Below are positions 52,570 to 63,600 of a stretch of 64,000 bases of DNA, one piece after another; position 1 is the stretch's first letter, and each line of letters opens with the position of its first letter. Location: positions 62,001 through 126,000 of the forward strand of contig NZ_LWQT01000098.1 in NCBI RefSeq assembly GCF_001650715.1, given 5' to 3'. A model generated the notes under the pieces. The model was not told the DNA's origin, did no database searches, and saw nothing but the letters and a program-made list of their open reading frames with translations. The DNA comes from Paramagnetospirillum marisnigri (GTDB lineage: Bacteria; Pseudomonadota; Alphaproteobacteria; Rhodospirillales; Magnetospirillaceae). A program made the translations under genes and the position numbers.

Positions 52570-53949
52570 TTGGCCAAGCCTTCCTCCGTCTTCGTCTGCC
52601 AGGACTGCGGCGCCATCACCCATAAATGGGCGGGCAAGTGCGAAGCCTGCGGCGCCTGGAACTCCATCACCGAGGAGGCCGCGCGCGACGAAGTGCCCAA
52701 GGGCCTGTCGGGGGGCAAGGGCAAGAAGATCGAATTCGTCAGCCTGGAGGGCAGTTCGGCTCCCCTGCCCCGCCTCGCCACCGGCATCGCGGAACTGGAC
52801 CGGGTGGCGGGCGGCGGGCTGGTGCCCGGGTCCTGCCTGCTGGTGGGCGGCGATCCCGGCATCGGCAAGTCCACCTTGTTGTTGCAGGCTACCGCCGGGC
52901 TATCGCGCCAAGTTCCGGTCGCCTATATCTCGGGCGAGGAGGCGGTGGATCAGGTGCGCATGCGCGCCGTCCGCCTGGGCCACGCCAAGGCCAAGGTGGC
53001 GCTGGCCTCGGCCACCAGCTTGCGCGATATCATGGCCTCGCTGGACGGCCCCGATACACCGCAGGTGGTGGTGATCGATTCCATCCAGACCGTCTATGCC
53101 GACAACATCGAATCCGCCCCCGGTACGGTCAGCCAGGTGCGCGCCTGCGCCGCCGAACTGATCCGGCTGGCCAAGCGCCGGGGCTTCGTCCTGTTCCTGG
53201 TGGGCCACGTCACCAAGGAAGGCACCATCGCCGGTCCCCGGGTGCTGGAGCACATGGTGGACACGGTGCTGTATTTCGAGGGCGATCGCGGCCACCAGTT
53301 CCGCATCCTGCGCGCCACCAAGAACCGCTTCGGCGCCACCGACGAGATCGGGGTGTTCGAGATGACCGAGACCGGCCTGTCCGAGGTCGCCAATCCGTCG
53401 GCGCTGTTCCTGGCCGAGCGCCGGGGCAATGTCTCGGGCAGTTGCGTCTTCGCCGGCATGGAGGGCACAAGGCCCATGCTGGTGGAAATCCAGGCCCTGG
53501 TGGCGCCCAGTACCCTGTCGTCGCCGCGCCGCGCCGTGGTGGGATGGGACACCAACCGCCTGTCCATGGTGATGGCGGTGCTCGATGCCCGCTGTGGACT
53601 TGCTTTGTCGGGCAATGACGTTTATTTGAACGTCGCTGGTGGTTTGCGGATCAATGAGCCTGCCGCCGACCTCGCGGTCGCGGCGGCGCTGGTGTCGTCC
53701 GCCTCCGACGTGCCCGTTCCCGCCGACATGGTCGTGTTCGGCGAGATCGGGCTTTCCGGCGAGGTCCGGGCGGTGGCCCAGGCCGACACCCGCCTGAAGG
53801 AAGCCGCCAAGCTGGGCTTCGCTCAGGCCCTGGTGCCGGCCCGGCCGCGCAAGGACAAGGGCAACGCCGGAGGAGGCGTCGGGTCTGCACTGTCGATCCG
53901 CTCCATCGGTCATTTGCAGGACGTGCTGGGACTGTTCCGGTCGGAGTGA
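52570..53949 (+). CDS. radA: DNA repair protein RadA
   Basis: A 459-residue RadA, a RecA-like branch-migration helicase. The N-terminal zinc finger is FVCQDCGAI...CEACGAW, Walker A is GGDPGIGKSTLLLQ, the RadA-specific KNRFG motif is in RATKNRFGATDE, and a Lon-like C-terminal domain follows (VYLNVAGGLRINEPAADLA). TTG 52570 has a cggagg site upstream; upstream in-frame sequence overlaps the preceding gene. Confidence 0.95.
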   Translation: MAKPSSVFVCQDCGAITHKWAGKCEACGAWNSITEEAARDEVPKGLSGGKGKKIEFVSLEGSSAPLPRLATGIAELDRVAGGGLVPGSCLLVGGDPGIGKSTLLLQATAGLSRQVPVAYISGEEAVDQVRMRAVRLGHAKAKVALASATSLRDIMASLDGPDTPQVVVIDSIQTVYADNIESAPGTVSQVRACAAELIRLAKRRGFVLFLVGHVTKEGTIAGPRVLEHMVDTVLYFEGDRGHQFRILRATKNRFGATDEIGVFEMTETGLSEVANPSALFLAERRGNVSGSCVFAGMEGTRPMLVEIQALVAPSTLSSPRRAVVGWDTNRLSMVMAVLDARCGLALSGNDVYLNVAGGLRINEPAADLAVAAALVSSASDVPVPADMVVFGEIGLSGEVRAVAQADTRLKEAAKLGFAQALVPARPRKDKGNAGGGVGSALSIRSIGHLQDVLGLFRSE

Positions 53950-53961
53950 GAAGTCGAACCC

Positions 53962-54666
53962 ATGGGAAACCTCAACATCACCGCCGTTGACGTCGTCGTG
54001 GCCGTGGTGCTGCTCGGCTCGGCGGGCTTCGCCTTCCTGCGCGGCTTCGTGCACGAGGTGCTGTCCATCACCTCGTGGGTCGGGGCCGTCTTCGTCACCT
54101 TGTACGGTTTCTCCTATGCCCAGCCTTTCTTCCGCAGCCATATCGGCGCCGCCTGGGCCGCCGACGCCGCCGCGGGCGCCACTCTGTTCCTGGTCACGCT
54201 GCTGGTGCTGTCCATCGTCACCAAGCGGGTGGCCGACAGTGTGCGGAAAAGCGCGCTGAACAGCGTCGATTCCTCGTTGGGCTTCGTTTTCGGTCTGGCG
54301 CGGGGTGCAATCCTGATGTCGCTGGCCTATATGTCGGTGGCTTTCCTGTTCGATACTCCCGAGCAGCAACCCGACTGGCTGGCGCAGTCACGAACGCGCC
54401 CCTGGCTGGAGCGTGGCGCCGCCTTGTTACAGGGATTGGCGCCCAGCAGCTTCGGCAAGGCCGAGGCCAGGGCACGCGAGGCGTCGGGCGAGGCCCGCCA
54501 GTTGATGGAAGCGGAGAAAACCTTCCAGAAGTTCATTTCGCCGCAACCGGCCCAGCCGCAAGCCCAGGCCCAGCCCGGCGGCAAGACTGACAAGCCCCCG
54601 GCCCAGGGCGGCTATGACGGCGAAAGCCGAACCCAGATGGAGCGGTTGATCCGCAGCAACCAATAG
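53962..54666 (+). CDS. cvpA: CvpA-family membrane protein
   Basis: A 234-residue protein. Four membrane helices (about 5-130) start with the family's NITAVDVVVAVVLLGSAGFAF. The C-terminal 100 residues are hydrophilic and Gln/Pro-rich. CvpA proteins are needed for colicin V export in E. coli and for envelope integrity in others. It lies 12 bases before purF, the classical cvpA-purF pair. Confidence 0.92.
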   Translation: MGNLNITAVDVVVAVVLLGSAGFAFLRGFVHEVLSITSWVGAVFVTLYGFSYAQPFFRSHIGAAWAADAAAGATLFLVTLLVLSIVTKRVADSVRKSALNSVDSSLGFVFGLARGAILMSLAYMSVAFLFDTPEQQPDWLAQSRTRPWLERGAALLQGLAPSSFGKAEARAREASGEARQLMEAEKTFQKFISPQPAQPQAQAQPGGKTDKPPAQGGYDGESRTQMERLIRSNQ

Positions 54667-54678
54667 GACGCGCCCGGC

Positions 54679-56138
<1,460 letters not shown>

Positions 56139-56139
<1 letters not shown>

Positions 56140-56858
56140 TGACAGCCCGGCTGGAAGGACGCGTGGCGCTGGTCACCGGCGCCTCGCGCGGCATCGGCGC
56201 CGCCGTGGCCCGGGTCCTGGCCGCCGAGGGGGCCGAGGTGGTGGCCATCGCCCGCACGCAAGGAGCACTGGAGGAGCTGGATGACCAGGTCCGGGCGGCG
56301 GGGGGCAAGCAACTGGTGCTGGTGCCCGAGGATCTGCGCAAGCCCGACATGATCGAGCAGGTGGCGGCGGCCATCTATCAGCGCTGGGGACGACTCGACA
56401 TCCTGATCGGTAATGCGGGCGCCATCGGTGGCGGCCTCACCCCCGTGGCGCAGCACGCCCCCGACGACTGGGCCGAGGCCTTCGATGTCAACGTCACCGC
56501 CAATTGGCGCCTGATCCGGGCCTGCGACCCGCTGTTGCGCATGGCCGAGGCCGGACGGGCGGTATTCGTCACGGCGGGCGCCGCCCAGGGCATCCATCCC
56601 TATTGGGGTGCCTATGCCGCCAGCAAGGCGGCGCTGGAGACCATGGTCAGGACCTGGGCGGCGGAAGTGGCCACCACCACCAAGCTGCGGGTCAATCTGG
56701 TCAATCCCGGCATCGTGGCCAGCCGCATGCGAAGCATCGCCTTCCCGGGCGAGGACCCCTCGACCCTGGCCCAGCCCGACGACGTGGCGCCGCGCTTCCT
56801 GCCTTTGTGCCTGCCCGATTGTCCCCATCACGGCCAGATCATTTCCCTGGCCGGATAG
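56139..56858 (+). CDS. SDR-family oxidoreductase
   Basis: A 239-residue classical SDR. The cofactor loop is VTGASRGIGAAVA, NAG is in ILIGNAGAIGG, and the catalytic YxxxK is in YWGAYAASKAALETM. The C-terminus fits the YciK-like group, but the substrate is unknown. Translation is coupled to purF (tgatga), though a link to purine synthesis is not implied. Confidence 0.85.
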
Positions 56859-57006
56859 GGTCAATCCCCGAAAGCAATTTCGCCGATCATCCGGTATCAT
56901 GGCATCACCTTCGGAAGGTGCTTGCACCCCCCGGGGTCATGAGCTATCCCCATTGCATGGGGTGGGAACTGGGAAGGGACGGCCCTGAAGGGTCGGCGGA
57001 GAACGT

Positions 57007-58320
57007 ATGAGCGTGTCTGATCCGCGTGAGGGAGCACGAACCTTCGAAGCGAAGGTGGCGAGCCTCATCGCGGCTACACGCCATCTTGAAGTTCCGCATA
57101 TTCTGGTGCTGCGCCGCCTGACTCTTCGCGACCCCGAGGCCCGTAAATGGGCCAACGAAAAGCAGCTCAACATCGTCTTCCAGGTGATCCTGTCCAAGGC
57201 CATCGAACGTTATGGCCTGCCCAAGCTGAAAGCCGCCCGCGACAGAGGCTTCGAGCCCTTGCTTCCGGCGGGCGGCGATTCCCGCGACGAGGATCTGCGC
57301 GTGCTGGGCGACATCGCCACCCAGTTGATCGGACCGCCCCAGATGTCCGAGGCGGAAAGCACCCAGGCCAGTTTCCATGCCTTGCTGGCGCGCGGTGCCG
57401 CCGTGCCGCCGCCCCGGACCATGCGGACCCAGCCCCCCACCCGCGAACCGCCGCCCTTGTTCGCCGCCCAGCTGGGGCCGGCGGGCGACAAGCAGTTGCG
57501 CCGCATGATCCAGGTCCAGCAATCGGAGGACGAAGGCGGCGGCGAACGGACCCCGTTCACCGACTTCACCACCCTGTTCGATGACACCATTTGCGGCTAT
57601 ACCGAAAAGACCCTGGCCATGTTCCGCATTTCCGGACCATCGCGGGGGTTGCGGCTGCCCTTCCTGCTGGCGCCGGAATTCGGCCCGGTCTATCGCGAGG
57701 TGCTGAAGAAGCACATCCTGCCGCAGATGCGGGCCACCCGCGCCATCCAGGCCCTGGGCGGCACCTATAACTGGGCCGAGGTCGGCGGCGAGAGACTGAT
57801 CGAGATCATCCAGGGCAGCGAGGTCAACAACCCGATCCTGCACAACTGGGACGGTCGCTGGGCCTCGTTCCGCGCCCCCAAGGCGCCCAAGGGCAAGAAG
57901 GCGCCGCCGCCGAAGCCCGAGGACAATCCCTGGCCGCTGTTCCGCGATGATGCCACCCGCTGCAACTACGAGCCGCCATCCGAAGCGCATGTGATCCTGC
58001 TGCAGGATATCATCCGGTTCGAGGCCGATGTCATGGCCAAGTGCTGGCGTGAACTGAGCCAGCTCTACACCCAGGAATTCGCCCCATCCGGCCGCATGGA
58101 CCAGGCGCGCGAGGGCGCCTTCCGCGATGGCATCATGAAGTGGTCGGCCAAGCTGCCCGACTATATCGGCGAGCACCTGGCCATGAAGGCCCATTTTGAA
58201 TTCGAACGCCTGGACGCCGACTGGATGCGCAAATTGCTGAACAACTTCGGCAAGAACGATTCCGAGCGGCGCCGCAACGCGCCCTTCCTGTCCGATTTCG
58301 TCCTGCAACTGGGATACTGA
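57007..58320 (+). CDS. hypothetical protein, 437 residues
   Basis: A soluble protein with no membrane segment or signal peptide. The N-terminal 85 residues are helical with basic patches (LRRLTLRDPEARKWANEKQ); a Pro-rich linker follows (about 130-155, PPPRTMRTQPPTREPPP). The C-terminal 300 residues are mixed, with a Trp/Pro-rich segment (KKAPPPKPEDNPWPLF). No catalytic motif or family is recognised. It is preceded by a small stem-rich region (56859-57006) and followed after 7 bases by a VOC gene. Confidence 0.6.
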   Translation: MSVSDPREGARTFEAKVASLIAATRHLEVPHILVLRRLTLRDPEARKWANEKQLNIVFQVILSKAIERYGLPKLKAARDRGFEPLLPAGGDSRDEDLRVLGDIATQLIGPPQMSEAESTQASFHALLARGAAVPPPRTMRTQPPTREPPPLFAAQLGPAGDKQLRRMIQVQQSEDEGGGERTPFTDFTTLFDDTICGYTEKTLAMFRISGPSRGLRLPFLLAPEFGPVYREVLKKHILPQMRATRAIQALGGTYNWAEVGGERLIEIIQGSEVNNPILHNWDGRWASFRAPKAPKGKKAPPPKPEDNPWPLFRDDATRCNYEPPSEAHVILLQDIIRFEADVMAKCWRELSQLYTQEFAPSGRMDQAREGAFRDGIMKWSAKLPDYIGEHLAMKAHFEFERLDADWMRKLLNNFGKNDSERRRNAPFLSDFVLQLGY

Positions 58321-58327
58321 GTCGCCC

Positions 58328-58789
58328 ATGCCCGGCCTCGACCACGTCAATGTGGTGGTGTCCGACATGGCCCGCTCGCTCGACTTCTATACCACCCTGC
58401 TCGACCTGACGGTGGTGATGGACCGCCGCCTGTCGGGTGACTGGTTCGAACAGGTGACCGGCCAACCCGGCGCCGTGGCCCGGTGCGTCATCCTGGATGC
58501 CCCCGGCGGCGGCTGCCGCATCGAGTTGCTTCAATTCCAGCCCGGCGGCGCCCGGCCCGACCATCGCCAGCCTCCGACAGCCATGGGCCTGCGCCATCTG
58601 GCCCTTCGGGTCGACGACCTGGACCATCGGCTGAAGCTCCTGGCCCAAAGATTTAACCAGGAGGTCTCGCCAGTCCAGGTCCCGCAAGACATCGTCAAGA
58701 GTGGCAAGCGGATGTGCTATATTCGCGATCCGGACGGTATCCTGGTCGAGTTATGCGAATACGGCGCGCACAGACCAGAATTCTGCTGA
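58328..58789 (+). CDS. VOC superfamily (glyoxalase/bleomycin-resistance-like) protein
   Basis: A 153-residue metal-dependent fold made of two beta-alpha-beta-beta-beta units. [34 protein letters not shown] and [15 protein letters not shown] give the family's His/Glu ligands. It could be a lactoylglutathione lyase-like or epimerase enzyme; the specific reaction is not determined. It is followed by the macrodomain gene. Confidence 0.8.
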   Translation: MPGLDHVNVVVSDMARSLDFYTTLLDLTVVMDRRLSGDWFEQVTGQPGAVARCVILDAPGGGCRIELLQFQPGGARPDHRQPPTAMGLRHLALRVDDLDHRLKLLAQRFNQEVSPVQVPQDIVKSGKRMCYIRDPDGILVELCEYGAHRPEFC

Positions 58790-58802
58790 ACAGAGGTTGG
58801 TC

Positions 58803-59333
58803 ATGCCAGATCCCAGGATCAGCATCTTCGAAGGCGACATCACCCGCATCAAGGTCGACGCCATCGTCAATGCCGCCAACTCGTCATTGCTGGGCGGCGG
58901 CGGCGTCGACGGCGCCATCCATCGTGCCGCCGGCCCCCAATTGCTGGAGGAATGCCGCGGCCTGGGCGGCTGCCCCACCGGCGAGGCACGCATCACCCAC
59001 GGCTATCGCCTTCCCGCCAAATGGGTCATCCACGCGGTGGGACCGGTCTGGCGGGGCGGTTCCCATGGCGAGGAGGCCCTGCTCGCCTCCTGCTATCGCC
59101 GCTCGCTGGAACTGGCGGATCAGGCCCATGCCCAAAGCGTCGCCTTTCCATCCATTTCCACCGGCATCTTCGGCTTTCCCAAGGAGCGAGCGGCCGTCAT
59201 CGCCCTGGAAACCTGCGCCGCCTTCCTGGCGAACAACCACAGCCTTGAAAAAGTGGTGTTTTGCTGCTTCGATCCCGACAGCGTCGAGGCACACCGAAGG
59301 GCGCTCGATCACTTAGGCAATCCACCACCGTGA
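58803..59333 (+). CDS. macrodomain protein, O-acetyl-ADP-ribose deacetylase type
   Basis: A 176-residue macrodomain. The ADP-ribose-binding loops are [27 protein letters not shown] and [10 protein letters not shown]. The family hydrolyses O-acetyl-ADP-ribose or removes ADP-ribose from proteins. The next gene starts at GTG 59330 overlapping its stop, so the two are coupled. It follows the VOC protein. Confidence 0.92.
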   Translation: MPDPRISIFEGDITRIKVDAIVNAANSSLLGGGGVDGAIHRAAGPQLLEECRGLGGCPTGEARITHGYRLPAKWVIHAVGPVWRGGSHGEEALLASCYRRSLELADQAHAQSVAFPSISTGIFGFPKERAAVIALETCAAFLANNHSLEKVVFCCFDPDSVEAHRRALDHLGNPPP

Positions 59334-60634
59334 CCATCCTTTACGAACTTGCCATTATCGCCCTGCTGGTCCTGATCAACGGCTGGTTCGCCATGTCGGA
59401 ACTGGCCATCGTCTCGGCCCGTCGCACTCGCCTTGCCGCCCGGGCCGCCGATGGCGACAAGGGCGCCCAGGCGGCCCTGGTCCTGGCGGATAACCCATCG
59501 CGTTTCCTGTCCTCGGTCCAGATCGGCATCACCCTGGTCGGCGTCCTGGCTGGCGCCTATTCCGGCGCCACCCTGGCGTCACAACTGGCGGCCTGGATTG
59601 CCGCGACCCTGCCATCGCTGGCCGCGGCGGCCGAGGCATTGGGCATCGCCGTGGTGGTGGGAGGCATCACCTATGCCTCGCTGATCATCGGTGAACTGGT
59701 GCCAAAGCAGATCGCCCTGGCCGATCCCGAACGTATCGCCGTCTTTGCCGCCCGTCCCATGACCCTGGTCGCCCGCTTCGCGTCGCCCCTGGTCTGGCTG
59801 TTGGAGTCATCGTCGCGGCTGCTGCTCGGGCTGCTGCGAATCCGAAAATCCGACGACCAAGCCATCACCCAGGACGAAATCAAGGCCATGATCGCCGAGG
59901 GCACGGAAAGCGGCGTCTTTGAACCCCAGGAACGCGACATGATCGCCGGGGTCATCCGCTTCGGCGATCGGCGGGTCCGCGCCATCATGACGCCGCGCGG
60001 CGCCGTGGACTGGGTTGACCTGACCTGGGACCCCACCGAGGTCCTGCGGGTCCTGCGGAACAGCCGTCACTCCCGATTGCCGGTTTGCCGGGGCAATAGC
60101 GACGAGATGGTGGGAGTGGTGCAGTCCAAGGATCTGCTGAACCGCCTGCTGGACGGCCAGCCGCTTTCCCCCGAGACCGCCGTGCGTCCCTTGCCGGTGG
60201 TGCACGACAATTCTCCGGCGCTGCAGGTGCTCGATGTGTTGCGGCAGTCGGATATCCACATGGCATTGGTGGTGGATGAATATGGCGGCGTCCAGGGCAT
60301 CGTCACCGCCGCGGACATCCTGTCGGCGATCCTGGGCGGACTGGCGGACCTGGGCGAGGACGAGGAGGCCACCATGATCCAGCGTCAGGACGGGTCCTGG
60401 CTGCTGGACGGGGACCTGGCGGCGGACGTGGTCCGCGAGCGTTTGGGATGCCGCGCCATGGCCGGGGACCGGGCCGACTACTCCACCGTCGCCGGTTTCA
60501 TCCTGTGGCGCTCGCGGGTCATTCCCGCCGCCGGAGACTGCTTCCAGTGGGACGGCTGGCGCTTCGAGGTGATGGACATGGACGGTCGGCGCATCGACAA
60601 GGTGCTGGCCTCGCGCATCGAGGACGAGGCCTGA
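59330..60634 (+). CDS. CNNM/CorC-type hemolysin-family membrane protein
   Basis: A 434-residue protein. A DUF21 membrane domain (about 1-190, [25 protein letters not shown]) is followed by two CBS motifs ([32 protein letters not shown]) and the C-terminal CorC/HlyC domain (about 350-434). The family includes magnesium/cobalt efflux proteins such as YfjD/CorC relatives. GTG 59330 overlaps the macrodomain stop. Three bases separate it from convergent mlaC. Confidence 0.9.
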   Translation: MTILYELAIIALLVLINGWFAMSELAIVSARRTRLAARAADGDKGAQAALVLADNPSRFLSSVQIGITLVGVLAGAYSGATLASQLAAWIAATLPSLAAAAEALGIAVVVGGITYASLIIGELVPKQIALADPERIAVFAARPMTLVARFASPLVWLLESSSRLLLGLLRIRKSDDQAITQDEIKAMIAEGTESGVFEPQERDMIAGVIRFGDRRVRAIMTPRGAVDWVDLTWDPTEVLRVLRNSRHSRLPVCRGNSDEMVGVVQSKDLLNRLLDGQPLSPETAVRPLPVVHDNSPALQVLDVLRQSDIHMALVVDEYGGVQGIVTAADILSAILGGLADLGEDEEATMIQRQDGSWLLDGDLAADVVRERLGCRAMAGDRADYSTVAGFILWRSRVIPAAGDCFQWDGWRFEVMDMDGRRIDKVLASRIEDEA

Positions 60635-60637
60635 CCC

Positions 60638-61255
60638 TCAGCCGCCGATCTTCTTGCGCATGGCGTCCAGCAGCACATCCAGATTGCCACCGCCCATCCG
60701 CACCACCGAGGTGAAATCGGACTTCAAGGTGGTGATGATGCTGACCCCATCGGCGACGATATCGGCCACCACCACCTTGCCCGATGGCGCCTGCGCCACC
60801 AGCCATTTCACATCCACCGGGTTCTGGCCCTGGGTCACCAGCTGGGTGCGCACCTGGACAGCGTCGCCACTGGGATCGGCTCCAAGAAAAACCACGTCGG
60901 GCTTGACGTCGGCGGCATCCACCATCTCGCCATAGGTGGCGACGAAGAAGGGCACCAGCAATCCGGTGAAGGCTTCCTGCTGGGCGGACGAGGCCTTGCG
61001 CCAATAGCGCCCCAGCAGAAGCTCGGACTCGTAGGAGATATCGGCGTATTTCTCCACCAGCGCCGACAGGCGCGCCCGCTTCTCCACCACGCTGTGGGGG
61101 CCGCCGCCCAAGGTGGCATTGGCATCGGCCACCACGGCCCGCACCAGGGTCTCGGCGACCGGCACCTCGACGGCCATGGCAGGGCGAACCGCAACCGGCG
61201 CCATCAGGCCAATCACCGCCAGAACAACCAGCAGAACGCCGCGAATAGTCGCCAT
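60638..61255 (-). CDS. mlaC: MlaC-family phospholipid-binding protein
   Basis: A 205-residue periplasmic lipid carrier. The signal peptide ends near residue 27. The Ttg2D/MlaC domain shows ALVEKYADISYESELLLGRYW, GEMVDAADVKPDVVFLG and VKWLVAQAPSGKVVVADIVADGVSI. It shuttles phospholipids between the outer membrane and the MlaFEDB complex. mlaE and mlaF lie 9.5 kb away on the other strand. GTG 61258 is an alternative start, coupled to the ymdB-like gene. Confidence 0.92.
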   Translation of the reverse strand: MATIRGVLLVVLAVIGLMAPVAVRPAMAVEVPVAETLVRAVVADANATLGGGPHSVVEKRARLSALVEKYADISYESELLLGRYWRKASSAQQEAFTGLLVPFFVATYGEMVDAADVKPDVVFLGADPSGDAVQVRTQLVTQGQNPVDVKWLVAQAPSGKVVVADIVADGVSIITTLKSDFTSVVRMGGGNLDVLLDAMRKKIGG

Positions 61256-62088
61256 CACTTATTAGCTCCCTCGAATGTCGGCCAGGTCTCGGCCAGACGC
61301 CCCCCCAGGCGCAGCGGCGCCACTTTCAGCGCAGCTCCACCGCGATCATCGGTTTCCACCAGGACGCCGCACAGGGTCCCAGGCCCCTCGGCGGGAGACA
61401 ACCGCTCGCCGGGAGTTTTTCGCACGAATTTGTGAATTGCGGCATCCTTCTTCATGCCTATCACCGAATCATAGTCGCCGCACATGCCGGCATCGGTCTG
61501 ATAGGCGGTGCCGCCCGACAGGATCTGGGCATCGGCGGTGGGAATATGGGAATGACTGCCCACCACCATGCTGACCCGCCCCGCCACCGCATGGGCCAGG
61601 GCCATCTTCTCGCTGGAGGCTTCGGCATGGACATCGAGGATGATGGCGTCGACGCCGCCCGGCCCCAAGCGGGTCCGGGCCAATTCCCGCTCCACCACCG
61701 CGAAGGGACAGTCCAGCGGATCCATGAACAGACGCCCCATCACCTGGATCACCATCACCTTGCGCCCGCGCGGCGCGCCATAGATGGCGGCGCCACGGCC
61801 GGGAGTGCCCACCGGATAGTTGGCTGGGCGCAGCAGGCGGGGCTCACCATCCATATAGGGCATGATCTCGCGCTGGTCCCAGCTGTGATTGCCCAGCGTC
61901 ACCACGTCGATGCCCGCGCCCAGGAAATCGTCACAGATCTTCGGGGTAATGCCGAACCCATGGGCCGCATTCTCGCAATTGGCGACGATGAAATCGGGGG
62001 CAAGGCGAGCCTTGATCTCGGGAAGCCGCTCCATCACCACATCCCGGCCCGAGCGGCCGACCACGTCGCCCATGTACAAAAGTCTCAT
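61255..62088 (-). CDS. YmdB-family metallophosphoesterase
   Basis: A 277-residue phosphoesterase of the TIGR00282/YmdB group. The metal motifs are LYMGDVVGRSGRD, NCENAAHGFG, TLGNHSWDQ, VVGSHSHIPTADA and DAGMCGDYDS. Bacillus YmdB hydrolyses 2',3'-cyclic nucleotides and affects biofilm decisions; the alphaproteobacterial substrate is not established. It overlaps the 5-FCL gene by 4 bases and mlaC by 1. Confidence 0.92.
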   Translation of the reverse strand: MRLLYMGDVVGRSGRDVVMERLPEIKARLAPDFIVANCENAAHGFGITPKICDDFLGAGIDVVTLGNHSWDQREIMPYMDGEPRLLRPANYPVGTPGRGAAIYGAPRGRKVMVIQVMGRLFMDPLDCPFAVVERELARTRLGPGGVDAIILDVHAEASSEKMALAHAVAGRVSMVVGSHSHIPTADAQILSGGTAYQTDAGMCGDYDSVIGMKKDAAIHKFVRKTPGERLSPAEGPGTLCGVLVETDDRGGAALKVAPLRLGGRLAETWPTFEGANK

Positions 62089-62669
62089 GCCTGCTCCACC
62101 GTGACCACGCCCTGTTCGGTCGCGATCTTGTCCAACCCCTGGTCCCAGGCCTCGGCCGGAACCGCCTCGACCCGCTGGGCGGCGAAGGCGAGTCCCACCG
62201 CCAGCACTGGCCTCGCCCGGCGCAGCGCCGCCAGGGTGCGATCATAGTAGCCACCACCATAGCCCAGCCGGAACCCCTTTGCATCGAAGCAAAGCAGCGG
62301 CACCAGCACCACGTCCGGCGTCACCCGTTCCGCCGAGGTCGGGGGATGGCGGGTTCCGTGCGGTCCGGCGTCCAGGGGATCGTCGGGCGACCAGGAGCGG
62401 AACTCCAGGGGCGTCTCGCGCCCCACCACCACCGGCAGGGCCAGGGGATGGCCGCGCGCCGCCAAGGCCCGCATCAGCGGCCGGGGATCTATCTCGTCGG
62501 CCAGGGGCCAATAGCCCGCCACCACCGCGCCGGGCGCCAGTTCCAGACCATCGGCCTGGTCGGCCAGGGCCTCTCCCGCCGAGACGCCCAATCGCGACGC
62601 CGCATCGGCCCGAACGACGCGGGCGTGGCGGCGAAGCTCCATTTTCGGGTCCGGGGATGTCTGGATCAT
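62085..62669 (-). CDS. ygfA: 5-formyltetrahydrofolate cyclo-ligase
   Basis: A 194-residue enzyme converting 5-formyl-THF to 5,10-methenyl-THF. The nucleotide/phosphate motif FDAKGFRLGYGGGYYDR is diagnostic. The true start is the ATG at 62669 giving MIQTSPDPKMELRR; longer frames run into the 6S RNA gene. The 6S RNA directly upstream is the classical arrangement. Confidence 0.93.
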   Translation of the reverse strand: MIQTSPDPKMELRRHARVVRADAASRLGVSAGEALADQADGLELAPGAVVAGYWPLADEIDPRPLMRALAARGHPLALPVVVGRETPLEFRSWSPDDPLDAGPHGTRHPPTSAERVTPDVVLVPLLCFDAKGFRLGYGGGYYDRTLAALRRARPVLAVGLAFAAQRVEAVPAEAWDQGLDKIATEQGVVTVEQA

Positions 62670-62707
62670 GGCAAATGCCGGAGCGGCGCCACATCGGCCG
62701 TTGGCGT

Positions 62708-62857
62708 GCGAGTCCTCCGCGGCCTGCTTGTGCAGGTGGGAGCCATGTAACGAAACCAGGGTTCCGACAGGGACAGCCCCCAAGAGGAAGATATTGGCCC
62801 CAGGGACATGTGCTTCCTGACGCACCGCGCAGCAAACCGCTCCGACCGAGGACTCTA
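62708..62857 (-). ncRNA. ssrS: 6S RNA
   Basis: The region between zapA and the 5-FCL gene forms a long hairpin on the minus strand. Its closing stem is gagtcctc (62855-62848) with gaggactc (62717-62710), an exact 8-bp match. The central part, tgtccctggggccaatat then ggctgtccctgtc, resembles alphaproteobacterial 6S RNAs, whose open bulge mimics promoter DNA. The place between zapA and ygfA is the usual one. No coding sequence fits. Ends are estimated within a few bases. Confidence 0.85.
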
Positions 62858-63181
62858 GGCTCTTTCCAGCCGGGTCGCAATGGCCTCGATACGCAGGGCC
62901 AGCGACTCGATCAGCTTTGCCAACTGGGCGTCACCATCGGCGGCGCATTTGACATCGTCGCCCAGGCGCCCCAACTGCTCGCGCGCTTCCGACAATTCGT
63001 CGGCCAGCAGCAGCCCCACCATCACCAGCAGGCGGGCGTCCGAGACATTGCCGACGGTGGACAGCAGATGCTGGGCATGGGCATCGACCTCGCGCCCCAG
63101 GGCCTGGACCCGGGTGACCTGGGAATCATCGCAGGCGATGTCGTAGACCCGGCCATTGATGGTGATGTTGACGACAGCCAC
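62855..63181 (-). CDS. zapA: cell division protein ZapA
   Basis: A 108-residue FtsZ-ring crosslinker. NITINGRVYDIACDD starts the dimer domain and ARLLVMVGLLLADEL is the characteristic core; a C-terminal coiled coil follows. The stop codon touches the 5' end of the 6S RNA. The next gene upstream is a small coiled-coil protein. Confidence 0.94.
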   Translation of the reverse strand: MAVVNITINGRVYDIACDDSQVTRVQALGREVDAHAQHLLSTVGNVSDARLLVMVGLLLADELSEAREQLGRLGDDVKCAADGDAQLAKLIESLALRIEAIATRLERA

Positions 63182-63184
63182 CGC

Positions 63185-63421
63185 CTAGTCCTCCAGCAGG
63201 TCGTGTAGGCGGAGGATGGCATGGTCGAGCCGCTCGGCCACCAGCCGGGTGGTCTCCTCCAGCCGGGCGTAATCGTCATGGGCGCCCCGCAGTTCGCCCG
63301 CAAGCAGCAGGTCACCGGCCCCCACCCGGGCGGCGGCGCTTTCCAGACGGTCGATGGCGCTGCCCAGGCGGCGCATGGCCTCCTCGGTCCGCTGCAAACT
63401 GACACTCTGACGCTGGTCCAC
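63185..63421 (-). CDS. small coiled-coil protein upstream of zapA
   Basis: A 78-residue helical protein rich in Leu, Arg and Glu (QRTEEAMRRLGSAIDRLESA, LEETTRLVAERLDHAILRL). Similar DUF4164-like proteins precede zapA in alphaproteobacteria. The GTG at 63421 has gggggag five bases upstream; a longer frame starting near 63529 has a poor N-terminus. It is 3 bases from zapA. A ZapB-like or division role is possible but unproven. Confidence 0.75.
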   Translation of the reverse strand: MDQRQSVSLQRTEEAMRRLGSAIDRLESAAARVGAGDLLLAGELRGAHDDYARLEETTRLVAERLDHAILRLHDLLED

Positions 63422-63600
63422 GCCCACTCCCCCGGAAGCCTTTGACGAAACTGCCCAAAAATATTTGATGAAACCGAAGGTATGGCCGAAGGCGAAGGGA
63501 GTCAACGGAGCTGCGTCATGGCACCGCATTGGCGTTTGATCCGCCGCCCGGCTGAGGCTACCCTTGATGCCACTTGGTCCTCACCTTTCGGGAGCGACAG

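Noticed and set aside
56859-57006. Additional gene or riboswitch before the 437-residue protein
   Set aside because: Only short GC-rich hairpins are seen (near ccccattgcatgggg); no coding or known riboswitch pattern.
62670-62825. N-terminal extension of the 5-FCL gene
   Set aside because: The extension overlaps the 6S RNA and is not family-like; the ATG at 62669 gives the normal length.
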